A DNA stretch of 64,000 nucleotides, from positions 806,001 to 870,000 of the forward strand of contig OZ241336.1 of assembly GCA_965200115.1 (NCBI GenBank), written 5' to 3'. The DNA is from JAPOUP01 sp026708635. Lineage in GTDB: Bacteria > Pseudomonadota > Alphaproteobacteria > Rhodobacterales > Rhodobacteraceae. Both the position numbers and the translations under genes were made by a program. A model generated the notes under the pieces. It had not been told where the DNA came from. It made no database searches and saw only the letters and a program-made list of their open reading frames with translations. Each line of letters begins with the position of its first letter. The first letter of the stretch is position 1. Positions 27,675-41,521 of the stretch are shown here, in pieces.

Positions 27675-30600
27675 TCAGTAACGCTCCTCGGGCGTATCAA
27701 CCAGGCCACTGGCCTGGCCCAACAGTCCATCATCGAAGCGTTCCCCGGCATCTGGCATAAGGTCGGAGCCATCCATGTATTCATCCGGACCCGCCAGAGC
27801 CTCCGCAGCCTCCTGCCTCGCCCTGATGACTTCGCTGTCCCGTTCCTGGGCAATCTGGCGGACATCCTTGATCGCACCGCCTGTCCCGGCCGGAATCAGC
27901 CGCCCGACAATGACGTTTTCCTTCAGGCCCAGCAGCCTGTCCCTCTTGCCCTGAACCGACGCTTCGGTAAGTACCCGTGTGGTTTCCTGGAATGACGCGG
28001 CGGAGATGAAGGACCGCGTCTGTAAGGAGGCCTTGGTGATTCCAAGAAGTATCGGCTGGCCGACCGCGGGACGGTCTCCCTTGCCGATCACCTTGGCGTT
28101 GACCGCGTCAAGCTCGGATCTGTCGACATGCTCGCCCTTCAGAAGCGTGGTATCGCCGCTATCGACAATCTCCCATTTCTGAAGCATCTGGCGAACGATG
28201 ACCTCGATATGCTTGTCGTTGATCTTGACGCCCTGCAACCTGTAGACTTCCTGCACCTCGTTGATCATATAGCCGGCCAAGGCTTCGACACCCATTACGG
28301 AAAGGATGTCATGGGGTGCGGGGTTCCCCTCCATGATATACTCGCCCTTTCGCACAAAGTCGCCCTCGGCGACCGGTATATGCTTGCCCTTCGGCACCAT
28401 ATATTCGGCGGGATCGGCGTTTTCGTCCTCCGGCTGGATACTGATCCGGCGCTTGTTCTTGTAGTCACGGCCGAACCGGACATAGCCGTCTATTTCGGCG
28501 ATGATCGCGTGATCCTTCGGGCGCCGCGCCTCGAAAAGCTCCGCCACACGGGGCAGGCCACCGGTTATGTCCTTTGTCTTGGCGCCTTCGCGCGGAATCC
28601 GGGCGATCACGTCTCCGGCCTTGACCGGGGTGCCGTCCTCGACTGACAGGATCGCGTCAACCGCCATTGTATAGATGATCGGAAAGCCATCCTCGCCGTC
28701 CGGCGGCTCACCCGCCTCCGGCTTCAGGACGGGGTTGCCGTCCTTATCCAGGATTTCAATCGCCGGCTTCAGTTCAGTGCCTTTGGTTCCGGCACGCCAG
28801 TCACTCACTATACGCTGCGTGACACCGGTCTCCTCGTCGGTTTCCTCGCGGATGGACAGTCCAGAGACAAGATCGACGAAGCGCACTTTGCCAGCGGCCT
28901 CCGCGATGATCGGTCTTGTGTAGGGATCCCATTCGAAAAGCCTGTCACCTCGGGCCACCTTGTCCCCGTCCCGCAGGAACAGCCTGGACCCATATCCCGG
29001 CCTGTAACTCGCGCGCTCGATACCTTTCCGGTCGACGATCGCGATCGACATGTTGCGGCCCATGACGATGATTTCACCACTGGCGTTCTCCAGGGTGCTC
29101 GCGTCACGGTATTTAAGCGTCCCGCTCTGCGACGCCTCCTGATAGGATTGACGGCCACCCTGCGCGATGCCGCCAATATGGAAGGTACGCATTGTGAGCT
29201 GCGTTCCGGGCTCACCGATCGATTGGGCGGCTATGATACCCACCGCCTCCCCGACGTTGACCATGGTTCCGCGCGCGAGATCGCGGCCGTAGCACATCGC
29301 GCAGATCCCTTCCTCGGACTCGCAGGTCAGCGGAGAGCGGATGCGGACCTCTGTGATTTCCGCCTCCTCAAGCGCGTCGGCTTTCCGTTCGTCGATCAGC
29401 TCGTTCCTGGCCACAAGGATCTCATCGGTTCCCAACACGACGACGTCTTCCGCCGCAACCCGACCGAGAACGCGCTCCGAGAGCGGCGAGACAACGTCAC
29501 CGTCACTCATCGCCGCGGTCACCGTGATCGAGGCCTCGGTCCCGCAGTCGTTGGTGCGGACGATGCAGTCCTGTGCGACATCCACCAACCTGCGGGTCAG
29601 ATAACCCGAGTTCGCCGTTTTGAGCGCCGTATCGGCAAGGCCCTTACGGGCACCGTGGGTCGAGTTGAAATACTCCAGGACCGTAAGGCCTTCCTTGAAG
29701 TTGGAAATGATCGGCGTTTCGATGATTTCGCCCGACGGCTTTGCCATCAGTCCGCGCATTCCACCAAGCTGTTTCATCTGGGCGGGTGATCCGCGCGCGC
29801 CGGAATGGCTCATCATGTAGACGCTGTTCGGCTCCTTCTCGGCGCCTTCGTCGTCCTTCCGCATAGCCGAGATTTCGTCCATCATCGCGTCAGCCACGTT
29901 GTCAGAGCACTTAGACCATGCGTCGACGACCTTGTTGTACTTCTCACCCTGGGTGATCAGGCCATCCATGTACTGTGTCTCGAATTCCCGGACCTGCTCG
30001 CGGACGTCGTTGACGATGCCCCATTTGCTGTCTGGAACCAGTATATCATCCTTGCCGATGGATATCCCCGCGCGGAATGCCTCCCGGAAGCCCATTCCCA
30101 TGATCTGATCGCAGAATATGACTGATTCCTTCTGGCCGCAGTATCGATAGACCGTATCGATGACATGCTGCACTTCCTTCTTGCGCAGCAGGCGGTTGAC
30201 CAGATCAAACGGCGCCTTGGCGTTCAGTGGAAGAAGCGCTCCGAGCCGGACGCGTCCCGGTGTGGTCTCAAACCGCCTGAAAACATCGTTGCCATTTTCG
30301 TCGATCTGCCTGATCCGCGCGACTATCCGGGCGTGCAAATGAACCTCGCCCGCATCGAGCGCATGCTCCACCTCCGCGGGATCGGTGAACGCCATTCCCT
30401 CGCCCGTCATGCCCTCACGCATGAGCGAGGTGTAGTAAAGACCGAGGATCATGTCCTGCGACGGCACGATGATGGGCGAACCGTTGGCCGGGCTAAGGAC
30501 ATTGTTGGTCGACATCATGAGCACGCGGGCCTCAAGCTGGGCCTCGAGCGATAGCGGGACATGAACCGCCATCTGGTCACCGTCGAAGTCGGCGTTGAAC

Positions 30601-31976
30601 GCGGCGCACACCAGCGGATGCAGCTGGATCGCCTTGCCTTCGATCAGAATCGGCTCGAAAGCCTGAATTCCGAGGCGGTGCAGCGTCGGCGCCCGATTGA
30701 GCAGCACCGGGTGCTCCCGGATCACCTCGTCAAGAATGTCCCAGACCTCGTATCGCTCGTTCTCGACCAGCCGCTTTGATTGCTTGACCGTCGAGGAAAT
30801 ACCTTTGGCCTCGAGGCGCGAGTAAATGAACGGCTTGAACAGCTCAAGCGCCATTTTCTTCGGAAGGCCGCATTGATGGAGTTTGAGCTCCGGGCCCGTC
30901 ACGATGACTGACCGGCCCGAGAAGTCCACGCGCTTTCCAAGCAGGTTCTGCCTGAAGCGGCCCTGCTTTCCCTTCAGCATGTCCGAAAGCGATTTCAGCG
31001 GACGCTTGTTCGTGCCCGTGATCACCCTGCCGCGACGGCCGTTATCGAACAGCGCATCCACCGATTCCTGCAACATGCGTTTTTCGTTGCGAATGATGAT
31101 GTCCGGCGCGCGTAGTTCGATGAGGCGCTTGAGGCGGTTGTTGCGGTTGATCACCCGTCGGTAGAGATCGTTGAGATCCGACGTGGCGAAACGTCCGCCG
31201 TCAAGCGGAACCAGCGGCCGCAGTTCCGGGGGGATGACCGGAATCACCGTCATGATCATCCACTCCGGGCGATTGCCGGACTCGATGAAGCTTTCCACGA
31301 CCTTGAGCCGCTTGATGATTTTCTTTGGCTTCAGTTCGCCGGTCGCGACCGCAAGCTCCTCGCGCAGCTGCGCGGCCTCCGATTCAAGATCGATCGCCGC
31401 CAGCATCTCACGGATCGCCTCTGCGCCGATCTTCGCCGTGAACGCGTCGGAGCCGTATTCATCCTGACAACGTTCGAGATCGTCCTCGGACAGGAGCTGT
31501 CCATACTCAAGATCCGTCAGGCCCGGCTCGACGACCACATGGTTCTCGAAATACAGAACACGTTCCAGATCGCGGAGCGCCATGTCGAGCATCAGGCCAA
31601 TTCGGCTCGGCAATGACTTAAGAAACCAGATGTGCGCGACGGGGGCCGCCAGCTCTATGTGCCCCATGCGTTCGCGCCGCACTTTCTGCAGCGTCACCTC
31701 AACACCGCACTTCTCGCAGACCACCCCGCGGTATTTCATACGTTTGTACTTTCCGCAGAGGCACTCATAATCCTTGATCGGCCCGAAAATACGCGCGCAG
31801 AACAGACCGTCGCGCTCCGGTTTGAACGTGCGGTAGTTGATGGTTTCAGGCTTCCTGATCTCGCCGTAGGACCAGCTAAGGATGCGTTCGGGCGAAGCCA
31901 GGGAGATCCGGATCTCGTCAAACACGGTCGGCGCGACTATTGGATTGAATGGATTGGTGGTCAGTTCCTGGTTCAT
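27675..31976 (-). CDS. rpoC: RNA polymerase beta-prime subunit
   Basis: This 1433-aa catalytic subunit has an N-terminal zinc ribbon (CLCGKYK ... CEKCGVEV), the active-site Mg motif NADFDGDQMAVHVPL, the trigger-loop region and the second zinc site. The ATG at 31976 is preceded by AAGGTGA. It is 113 bp downstream of rpoB on the same transcript. Length is standard for alphaproteobacteria. Confidence 0.99.
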   Translation of the reverse strand: MNQELTTNPFNPIVAPTVFDEIRISLASPERILSWSYGEIRKPETINYRTFKPERDGLFCARIFGPIKDYECLCGKYKRMKYRGVVCEKCGVEVTLQKVRRERMGHIELAAPVAHIWFLKSLPSRIGLMLDMALRDLERVLYFENHVVVEPGLTDLEYGQLLSEDDLERCQDEYGSDAFTAKIGAEAIREMLAAIDLESEAAQLREELAVATGELKPKKIIKRLKVVESFIESGNRPEWMIMTVIPVIPPELRPLVPLDGGRFATSDLNDLYRRVINRNNRLKRLIELRAPDIIIRNEKRMLQESVDALFDNGRRGRVITGTNKRPLKSLSDMLKGKQGRFRQNLLGKRVDFSGRSVIVTGPELKLHQCGLPKKMALELFKPFIYSRLEAKGISSTVKQSKRLVENERYEVWDILDEVIREHPVLLNRAPTLHRLGIQAFEPILIEGKAIQLHPLVCAAFNADFDGDQMAVHVPLSLEAQLEARVLMMSTNNVLSPANGSPIIVPSQDMILGLYYTSLMREGMTGEGMAFTDPAEVEHALDAGEVHLHARIVARIRQIDENGNDVFRRFETTPGRVRLGALLPLNAKAPFDLVNRLLRKKEVQHVIDTVYRYCGQKESVIFCDQIMGMGFREAFRAGISIGKDDILVPDSKWGIVNDVREQVREFETQYMDGLITQGEKYNKVVDAWSKCSDNVADAMMDEISAMRKDDEGAEKEPNSVYMMSHSGARGSPAQMKQLGGMRGLMAKPSGEIIETPIISNFKEGLTVLEYFNSTHGARKGLADTALKTANSGYLTRRLVDVAQDCIVRTNDCGTEASITVTAAMSDGDVVSPLSERVLGRVAAEDVVVLGTDEILVARNELIDERKADALEEAEITEVRIRSPLTCESEEGICAMCYGRDLARGTMVNVGEAVGIIAAQSIGEPGTQLTMRTFHIGGIAQGGRQSYQEASQSGTLKYRDASTLENASGEIIVMGRNMSIAIVDRKGIERASYRPGYGSRLFLRDGDKVARGDRLFEWDPYTRPIIAEAAGKVRFVDLVSGLSIREETDEETGVTQRIVSDWRAGTKGTELKPAIEILDKDGNPVLKPEAGEPPDGEDGFPIIYTMAVDAILSVEDGTPVKAGDVIARIPREGAKTKDITGGLPRVAELFEARRPKDHAIIAEIDGYVRFGRDYKNKRRISIQPEDENADPAEYMVPKGKHIPVAEGDFVRKGEYIMEGNPAPHDILSVMGVEALAGYMINEVQEVYRLQGVKINDKHIEVIVRQMLQKWEIVDSGDTTLLKGEHVDRSELDAVNAKVIGKGDRPAVGQPILLGITKASLQTRSFISAASFQETTRVLTEASVQGKRDRLLGLKENVIVGRLIPAGTGGAIKDVRQIAQERDSEVIRARQEAAEALAGPDEYMDGSDLMPDAGERFDDGLLGQASGLVDTPEERY

Positions 31977-32061
31977 TTATTCACCTTTCTGGAACAGGCG
32001 TCGGTGCATCGGAGGGGTGACCGCGGCTCACGGCGCCCATGACGGGCTAAAGACTGGAGTA

Positions 32062-32081
32062 AAGGGCCATCACAGGCCCTT
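32062..32081 (-). promoter_or_regulatory. Hairpin in the rpoB-rpoC intergenic region
   Basis: AAGGGCC and GGCCCTT (7-bp perfect stem, 6-base loop) lie 8 bp after the rpoB stop. On the minus strand it is followed by only TTT, so read-through into rpoC is expected. It may be a processing or stability element. Confidence 0.5.
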
Positions 32082-32089
32082 CACAATCG

Positions 32090-36235
<4,146 letters not shown>

Positions 36236-36432
36236 GGAAATTCGCCTTTCTGACTCGCGGACCGGACGCGGCCGCCGTCGGGGCCCGGCGGCGCGACTTT
36301 GATCAGATTACGGCCTGGTCCATGCGAGGCGGCCGTCCCAATGGCCGCCACCCGACCTGCCGTCGCAGCTTGGGAAAGGCTCTTCCATTCCGGGAGCCCT
36401 TTCCAAGACGCAGGCGTCCGAGACACAGGCGT

Positions 36433-36457
36433 CTGGATCCGGCGCGGCCGGATCCAG
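36433..36457 (-). promoter_or_regulatory. Strong hairpin between rplL and rpoB (attenuator/processing site)
   Basis: CTGGATCCGG (36433-36442) and CCGGATCCAG (36448-36457) form a perfect 10-bp stem with a 5-base loop, in the 259-bp gap between rplL and rpoB. No T-tract follows. In Escherichia coli this gap carries an attenuator and an RNase III site that set the ribosomal protein to polymerase ratio; the same role is inferred here from position. Confidence 0.65.
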
Positions 36458-36494
36458 TGTGCATGTTTCCGCTTCGCGGATCTTCCGGCGGATC

Positions 36495-36881
36495 CTACTT
36501 GATCTCGACCTCCGCTCCGGCGGCCTCCATTTTGGCCTTGATATCCTCGGCCTCTTCCTTCGAGACCTGCTCCTTAATCGCCTTGCCTCCGGCCTCGACC
36601 AGATCCTTCGCCTCTTTCAGGCCCAGACCGGTGAGGGCGCGCACTTCCTTGATGACGCCGATCTTGGAGGAGCCGAACGACTTAAGGATTACGTCGAATT
36701 CGGTCTTTTCCTCCTCACCGCCACCATCTTCCCCGGCGCTTGCCGCGGGACCGGCCATCATCACCGCGCCGCCAGCCGCGGGTTCGATACCGTACTCATC
36801 CTTCAGGATGGTCTTGAGTTCCTGCGCTTCCAGGAGAGTCAGGTTAACAATCTGTTCAGCGAGGGCTTTCAGATCAGCCAT
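36495..36881 (-). CDS. rplL: 50S ribosomal protein L7/L12
   Basis: This 128-aa stalk protein starts MADLKALAEQIVNLTLLEAQELK, has an Ala/Gly-rich hinge and the C-terminal domain EKTEFDVILKSFGSSKIGVIKEVR. It recruits translation factors. AAGGAACGG precedes the ATG at 36881. It follows rplJ after 75 bp. Confidence 0.98.
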   Translation of the reverse strand: MADLKALAEQIVNLTLLEAQELKTILKDEYGIEPAAGGAVMMAGPAASAGEDGGGEEEKTEFDVILKSFGSSKIGVIKEVRALTGLGLKEAKDLVEAGGKAIKEQVSKEEAEDIKAKMEAAGAEVEIK

Positions 36882-36956
36882 TTTTCCGTTCCTTATGGGT
36901 ATGTTGCAGCATCCCGTCACCAGCACTGGCGCGGGCATCCCGGTTGCGAGTTGCGA

Positions 36957-37475
36957 TCAGGCCGCTTCCGCCCGTTTCTCCAGTGTGGACAGGATCGAAG
37001 CGACATTGGATGCGGGAGCTCCGATCGCTCCGGCGATATTCGCGGCGGGTGCGCCGATACAGCCAACGACGGTCCTGACAAGTTCGTCACGCGATGGCAT
37101 TTTGGAGACAGCCTTGACGCCGGCGCGGTCGAGGATGGTTTCGCCCATCGCACCGCCGAGGATTTCCAGCTTCCTGTTATCCCCGGCGTAATCTTCCGCC
37201 ACTTTCGCCGCGGCGACGGGATCCTCGGAAAACGCCAGAAGCGACATTCCTTTCAGGAAGCCCGAGACCGCCTCGTTTGGCGTACCGGTCAAAGCGATTT
37301 TAGCGAGCGAGTTCTTGGCGACACGCACCGATCCTCCGGCCTCGCGCATGCGACCCCTCAGATCCTGCATTTCGGCAACCGTGAGACCGGCGTAACGGGC
37401 CACGACCACTACGCCCGAGCTCTCGAAGATCTGGCCGAGTTCCTCGACCACTTTCTCTTTCTGGGCTCTATCCAC
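36957..37475 (-). CDS. rplJ: 50S ribosomal protein L10
   Basis: This 172-aa base of the L7/L12 stalk starts VDRAQKEKVVEELGQIFESSGVVVVARYAGLTV. The GTG at 37475 is chosen because GCGGAG sits 7 bases upstream and the protein then matches the usual length; an ATG five codons earlier has no ribosome site. L10 with L7/L12 normally represses translation of its own leader. In most genomes rplA lies directly upstream; here about 5.6 kb intervene. Confidence 0.97.
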   Translation of the reverse strand: MDRAQKEKVVEELGQIFESSGVVVVARYAGLTVAEMQDLRGRMREAGGSVRVAKNSLAKIALTGTPNEAVSGFLKGMSLLAFSEDPVAAAKVAEDYAGDNRKLEILGGAMGETILDRAGVKAVSKMPSRDELVRTVVGCIGAPAANIAGAIGAPASNVASILSTLEKRAEAA

Positions 37476-37839
37476 GGCTTCACTCCGCATTGGGAGGGCA
37501 CCCCTCCGACTCAAATCCGCCGAAGCCTTCGCTCCGGCATGCGGGTCCGCAACGGGTCCTTCGCGAACGCACTTTGAAGGCGCATGCCCCAAAGAGGAAC
37601 TTTCCGACACCCGTCTCAGGCAGGAATTACCGGAACCACCATAGCGGAACCGACCCGCCGTCTTGGACGATCCGGGCGCGCGAATCACACACGAACGCCC
37701 GAAAGGGCGTATTTAGGTGAGTGTCCGGTCAATGCCAACCCCGAAAATCATCCGCGCGGCTTGCAACTTTTCCGGTGCAACGCGATTTATCCCCCCTCCC
37801 CCGAAGGAGGCAAGGCAGCGTTTGGTTACTTGTTACTGA
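37476..37839 (-). promoter_or_regulatory. rplJ leader and probable promoter region
   Basis: About 360 bp upstream of rplJ have no minus-strand gene. They contain a hairpin ACGCCC-gaaa-GGGCGT (37695-37710) and presumably the L10-binding leader and a promoter, since rplJLrpoBC can no longer share a short transcript with rplKA. The exact promoter could not be identified. Confidence 0.45.
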
Positions 37840-38028
37840 CGCGGGAAGACATACCGAACGACAGATGAAACTGCTGAACGGAACGAAAGGCTCGATCCGA
37901 TCATTGGGGAAATCATCCAGCGAAGCTGTTTCTTTGAGAAGGGCAGTGTGAGGACCGTGCGCCGACTCAAGCTCCGAGGCCTTGTCGAGCGGCACGCGAG
38001 GCCCGGGAGCGGCGGCGATGATTTTTGA
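37840..38028 (+). pseudogene. C-terminal fragment of an unrecognised gene
   Basis: An open frame between stops at 37839 and 38028 encodes a protein-like 62-residue sequence without a start codon, including RLDPIIGEIIQRSCFFEKGS and VRTVRRLKLRGLVERHARPG, which looks like the helical end of a real protein. Its stop (ATGATTTTTGA) overlaps the ATG of the next fragment by 11 bp, as in tightly packed operons. I do not recognise the family. Confidence 0.45.
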
Positions 38029-38180
38029 GGAGATCAGACTGGCGAACTTCCGCTGTTTTTTCGGCGAGACCTGGATCCGGTTCTCCGAAGCAGAGGACCG
38101 CAACGTCACGGTGGGTGCGAACAACGACAACGACACCGCCCAACAGGCCGAAACTGACATCGCGGGGTTCAAATGTTTCA
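38018..38180 (+). pseudogene. N-terminal fragment of an SMC/DndD-like AAA ATPase
   Basis: The frame from the ATG at 38018 begins MIFEEIRLANFRCFFGETW, then IRFSEAEDRNVTV. This is the classic first strand and loop of RecF/SMC/DndD-type ATPases just before the Walker A motif. The expected GxxGxGK loop is replaced by Gly-Ala-Asn-Asn-Asp and the similarity ends, so only the start of the gene remains. Confidence 0.55.
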
Positions 38181-38181
38181 A

Positions 38182-38295
38182 GCGGGTCCGGGGGCAAAAG
38201 ATGCGGCCGGAAAAGATCTCGCGGGCCTCTTCAGGGCCAATGCCATGTTTCGCGCGATTGGAGGCGTCCCTAGCATGATCCGACTCGGATTTCAT
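38182..38295 (-). pseudogene. BrnT-like toxin fragment
   Basis: On the minus strand, a 38-residue segment with DASNRAKHGIGPEEAREIF matches the N-terminal core of BrnT ribonuclease toxins (N-x-x-KHG-x-x-x-EEA-x-x-x-F). The remaining half of the toxin and a BrnA antitoxin are missing. It abuts the ATPase fragment, so two broken accessory genes meet here. Confidence 0.5.
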
Positions 38296-38611
38296 CGTCC
38301 ATAACAAGTGTAAATTCATCAACCAGGCCATTCCAACTATTGCCGTCATCCATGTGTGGAGATCGAGGAAATCTTTGAGACGTTCGGGTTCGACCGGGCC
38401 GGAGTGGCTAAAGGCCTCCGCACCACGGCCCACCCAGGTGCCGCGATGGGCGGCATCGCTTGGCATAGAGAGAGCCCGCTGCCGGTTTGGGCTTTATCGA
38501 CTTCAAGCGGTTCACTTTTGGACTTTGGACTATCATTCCTCACCACCATGGCGTAACGTGGTGAGGGGCTGGATCTCACTTAGCGGTGCATTGGACGGGC
38601 TCAAGGGAAAC

Positions 38612-38791
38612 ATGCAAAACATGAAACCCGAAGGAGCGGCATCGGCGCGTGCATCGATCAGCTTTCCAGTAGATATCCACGGGGTTCCGGAAAAACTCGC
38701 CAGGAAGAAGAAGGTCTCCCTGGCCTGGGTTGTGCGGGATGCGGTTGAGCGATACGTCGCCGAACAACGGGAACAGCCGGAGCAGGAATGA
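38612..38791 (+). CDS. Small ribbon-helix-helix (CopG-like) protein
   Basis: This 59-aa protein has a strand SARASISFPVDIHGVPEKLA followed by RKKKVSLAWVVRDAVERYVAEQ, the strand-helix-helix pattern of CopG/Arc-type DNA-binding proteins. AAGGG upstream supports the ATG at 38612; the ATG at 38621 is an alternative. It ends 34 bp before the PHP-SMC ATPase gene on the same strand. It is probably the autoregulator of the three-gene module, though it could also act as an antitoxin. Confidence 0.72.
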   Translation: MQNMKPEGAASARASISFPVDIHGVPEKLARKKKVSLAWVVRDAVERYVAEQREQPEQE

Positions 38792-38825
38792 GGTTCGACA
38801 CGTTGGAACGGACGGAGAACCGCAG

Positions 38826-41518
38826 ATGACCGCGGACGCGACCAGCCCGGCGCGTCCGCTCGCCGGCCGCATGCAGGCCGCATTGAAACTGCCAAGCGGG
38901 GCGCGGTTCTTTCACTGCGCCTTGCAGGTGAACCCGTTCGCCTATCTTGAGAGATACAGGAAACAGACCCGATTCAAGTCGGAAGATGAATACAACCATG
39001 CGATGGTCAAGGCATGCATTGAAGCCGGCATCGAGGTCATCGCGGTCACGGACCACTACCGCGTCGAGCGTTCGGCAAGCCTCGTGCACGCAGCGCGCGA
39101 TGCGGGCCTCCATGCATTCAACGGCTTCGAGGCCGTCACGAAGGACGGCGTTCATTTCCTGTGCCTGTTTGATCCGGACAGGGACGACGCGCTGGAACGT
39201 TTCATCGGGGATTGCGGCATCCACGGCACCGATCAACCGTCACCGACCGGCAAGAAGGATTCCACCGAACTGCTTGAATGCGCCAGGGACTGGGGCGCCG
39301 TGTGCATAGCAGCCCATGTCGCCTCGGACGGCGGATTGCTGAAAAAGCTCTCTGGACAGTCGAGAATCAATGTCTGGACCAGTCCCGACCTCCTTGCCTG
39401 TGCATTGCCTGGACCTGTCAGTGCCGCGCCAGACGGGATCAGGCATATCCTCGAGAACAAGGACGCCGAGCATAGGCGAGACCGTCCGCTCACCATTCTG
39501 AACGCGTCGGACGTCAGCGACCCGGACGATCTGAAGAACGGTGCAACCTCCTGCTTCATCAAGATGTCCTCCGTCTCGGTCGAGGCGTTCCGGCAGGCGT
39601 TTCTCGACCCCATCTCCCGTATCCGCCTGCACAGCGACCCGGAACCCGATCCCCATGCCGAGTTTATTGCGATGACATGGGAAGGCGGGTTCCTGCGCGA
39701 CACCGCCGTGCACTTCAACGGGAATCTGAACGTGCTTGTGGGCGGGCGGGGCACCGGCAAGTCGACGATGATCGAAAGCATGCGTTATGCCCTTGGGCTC
39801 GACCCTCTTGGCGAGGATGCGCGGAATGCCCATGAAGGCGTCATCAGGAATGTCCTGCAATCAGGCACGAAAGTCTCGCTGCTCGTGCGATCGCACAAGC
39901 CTTCTGAACGTCACTACACGATCGAAAGATCGGTGCCGAATCCACCCGTCGTGAAGGATGAGGCGGGGAAAGTCCTGGACCTGTCGCCAAGTGACGTGAT
40001 GCCGGGAGTCGAGGTCTTCGGACAGCACGAAATATCCGAGCTCGCGAAGAGTCCCAGAAAGCGCACCCTTTTGCTGGAACGTTTCATTGAACGTGATCCC
40101 ACTCTTTCGGCGCGGAAATCAAGGGTGCGCCTGGAACTCGAACGCTCGCGCGGCCGCATCGTGGAGGTTCGCCGTGAAATGACGCGCCTTGACGAGCGGC
40201 TTGCGGCGCTGCCCGGCCTCGAAGAGACGCAAAAGCGATTCCAGCAGGCCGGACTGGAAGAGCGCCTGAAGGAAAGGAGCCAGTTCATTCGAGAGGAGCG
40301 GCTGTTCCTGACCCTAGGCGAACGGATTGACCAGTACCGCACCCTTCACAATGAACGCGCGGAAGGACTGCCCGTCGATACGGCCTTCGTTTCCGGCAAG
40401 GCCCTTGAAGGGCTCCCGAACTCCGATATCCTTTCCGAAATCGAGGGAATAGTGGCAGCGCTTGGCGGCAAACTGAAGATGCTCAGCGATCAGTTCGGCA
40501 AGGCTCTTGCCGAGACTGAAAACTCGATCGCGGATGCGAAGTCGCACTGGAACGCGCGAAGGACCGCAATCGAGGAAACCTACGAAAGGCTCCTGCGCGA
40601 ACTCCAGAAATCGAAGATTGACGGCGCGGAGTTCATTCAACTGCGCCAGCAGATCGAGGAATTGCGCCCGTTGAACGACAGGATGGAAAGCCTCGAGCGC
40701 GATCTGGAAGTGCATGAGGCCCAGCGCCGCAACCTGCTCGCAGAGTGGGAGGATATCAAGGCGGAAGAGCACAGGCAGATCGATGCCGCCGCCAAGCGCG
40801 TATCCCGCAAGCTGCGTGACAGGGTCCAGGTCGGGGTCTCGATGGCTGGCGACCGAGACCCGCTTGAACGGTTGCTGCGGGAGGTCGAAGGCAATCTTAC
40901 GGCCGCCCTGGATCGGCTTCGAGGACTTGACCAACTGTCCCTGCGGGAATTCGCCAAGCTGTGCCGGGAGGGCAAGGACGCGCTCATGACGCGCTACAAG
41001 CTGCCGTCAGGCGCGGCAGAACGGATCGCACGGGCCGATCCGGACCTCTTGATGTGCATCGAGGAACTGGAATTGCCGCCAACCACGGAGAGTTTAACAC
41101 GGCTCCCGACGGGGAATTGGCAAACTGGCAGGCCCTTCAAGCGCTTTCGACCGGGCAGATGGCAACGGCCGTCCTGTTGCTCCTGCTGCTGGAATCCGAT
41201 GCGCCACTTGTCGTCGATCAGCCTGAAGACGACCTTGACAACCGGTTCATCACGGAGGGCGTGGCACCGATCATGCGGCGTGAAAAGCGTCGGCGCCAGT
41301 TCATCTTCTCGACGCACAACGCCAACATCCCGGTCCTCGGCGATGCGGAGCTCATCCTGGGCCTCGCCGCAACAGGTCTGGCAATGGAGAGCCAGGCACG
41401 GATCTCGCGGGAGCATATGGCCTCCATTGACTCCGGACCCGTGCGCGAGCTGGTTAAGGAGATTCTCGAAGGCGGCAAGGCCGCATTCGAGATGCGCCGC
41501 TCCAAGTATGGATTCTGA
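38826..41518 (+). pseudogene. PHP-domain/SMC-like ATPase (TrlF-like), split by a -1 frameshift
   Basis: The N-terminal ~270 residues form a PHP phosphoesterase-like domain (FFHCALQVNP ~28-37, VIAVTDHY ~71-78, CIAAHVASDGG ~160-170). Walker A GGRGTGKST follows at ~306-314, then a long coiled coil. The first frame loses sense after MCIEELELPPTT (near 41085). The true continuation is one base back: EFNTAPDGELANWQALQAL, the signature LSTGQMATAVL, Walker B LVVDQPEDDLDNRF and the H-loop FSTHNANIPVLG, ending at 41518. The undamaged protein would be about 897 aa. GGAG upstream supports the ATG at 38826. Unless the ribosome shifts at this point or the base is a sequencing error, the ATPase cannot assemble. 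It sits 3 bp upstream of the AlbA_2 gene. Confidence 0.8.
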
Positions 41519-41521
41519 GGC

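Noticed and set aside
41093..41099. T-TTA-ACA as a programmed -1 frameshift site
   Set aside because: The position fits, but after slippage the A-site codon would mispair, and no downstream stem-loop was evident; not called as a recoding site.
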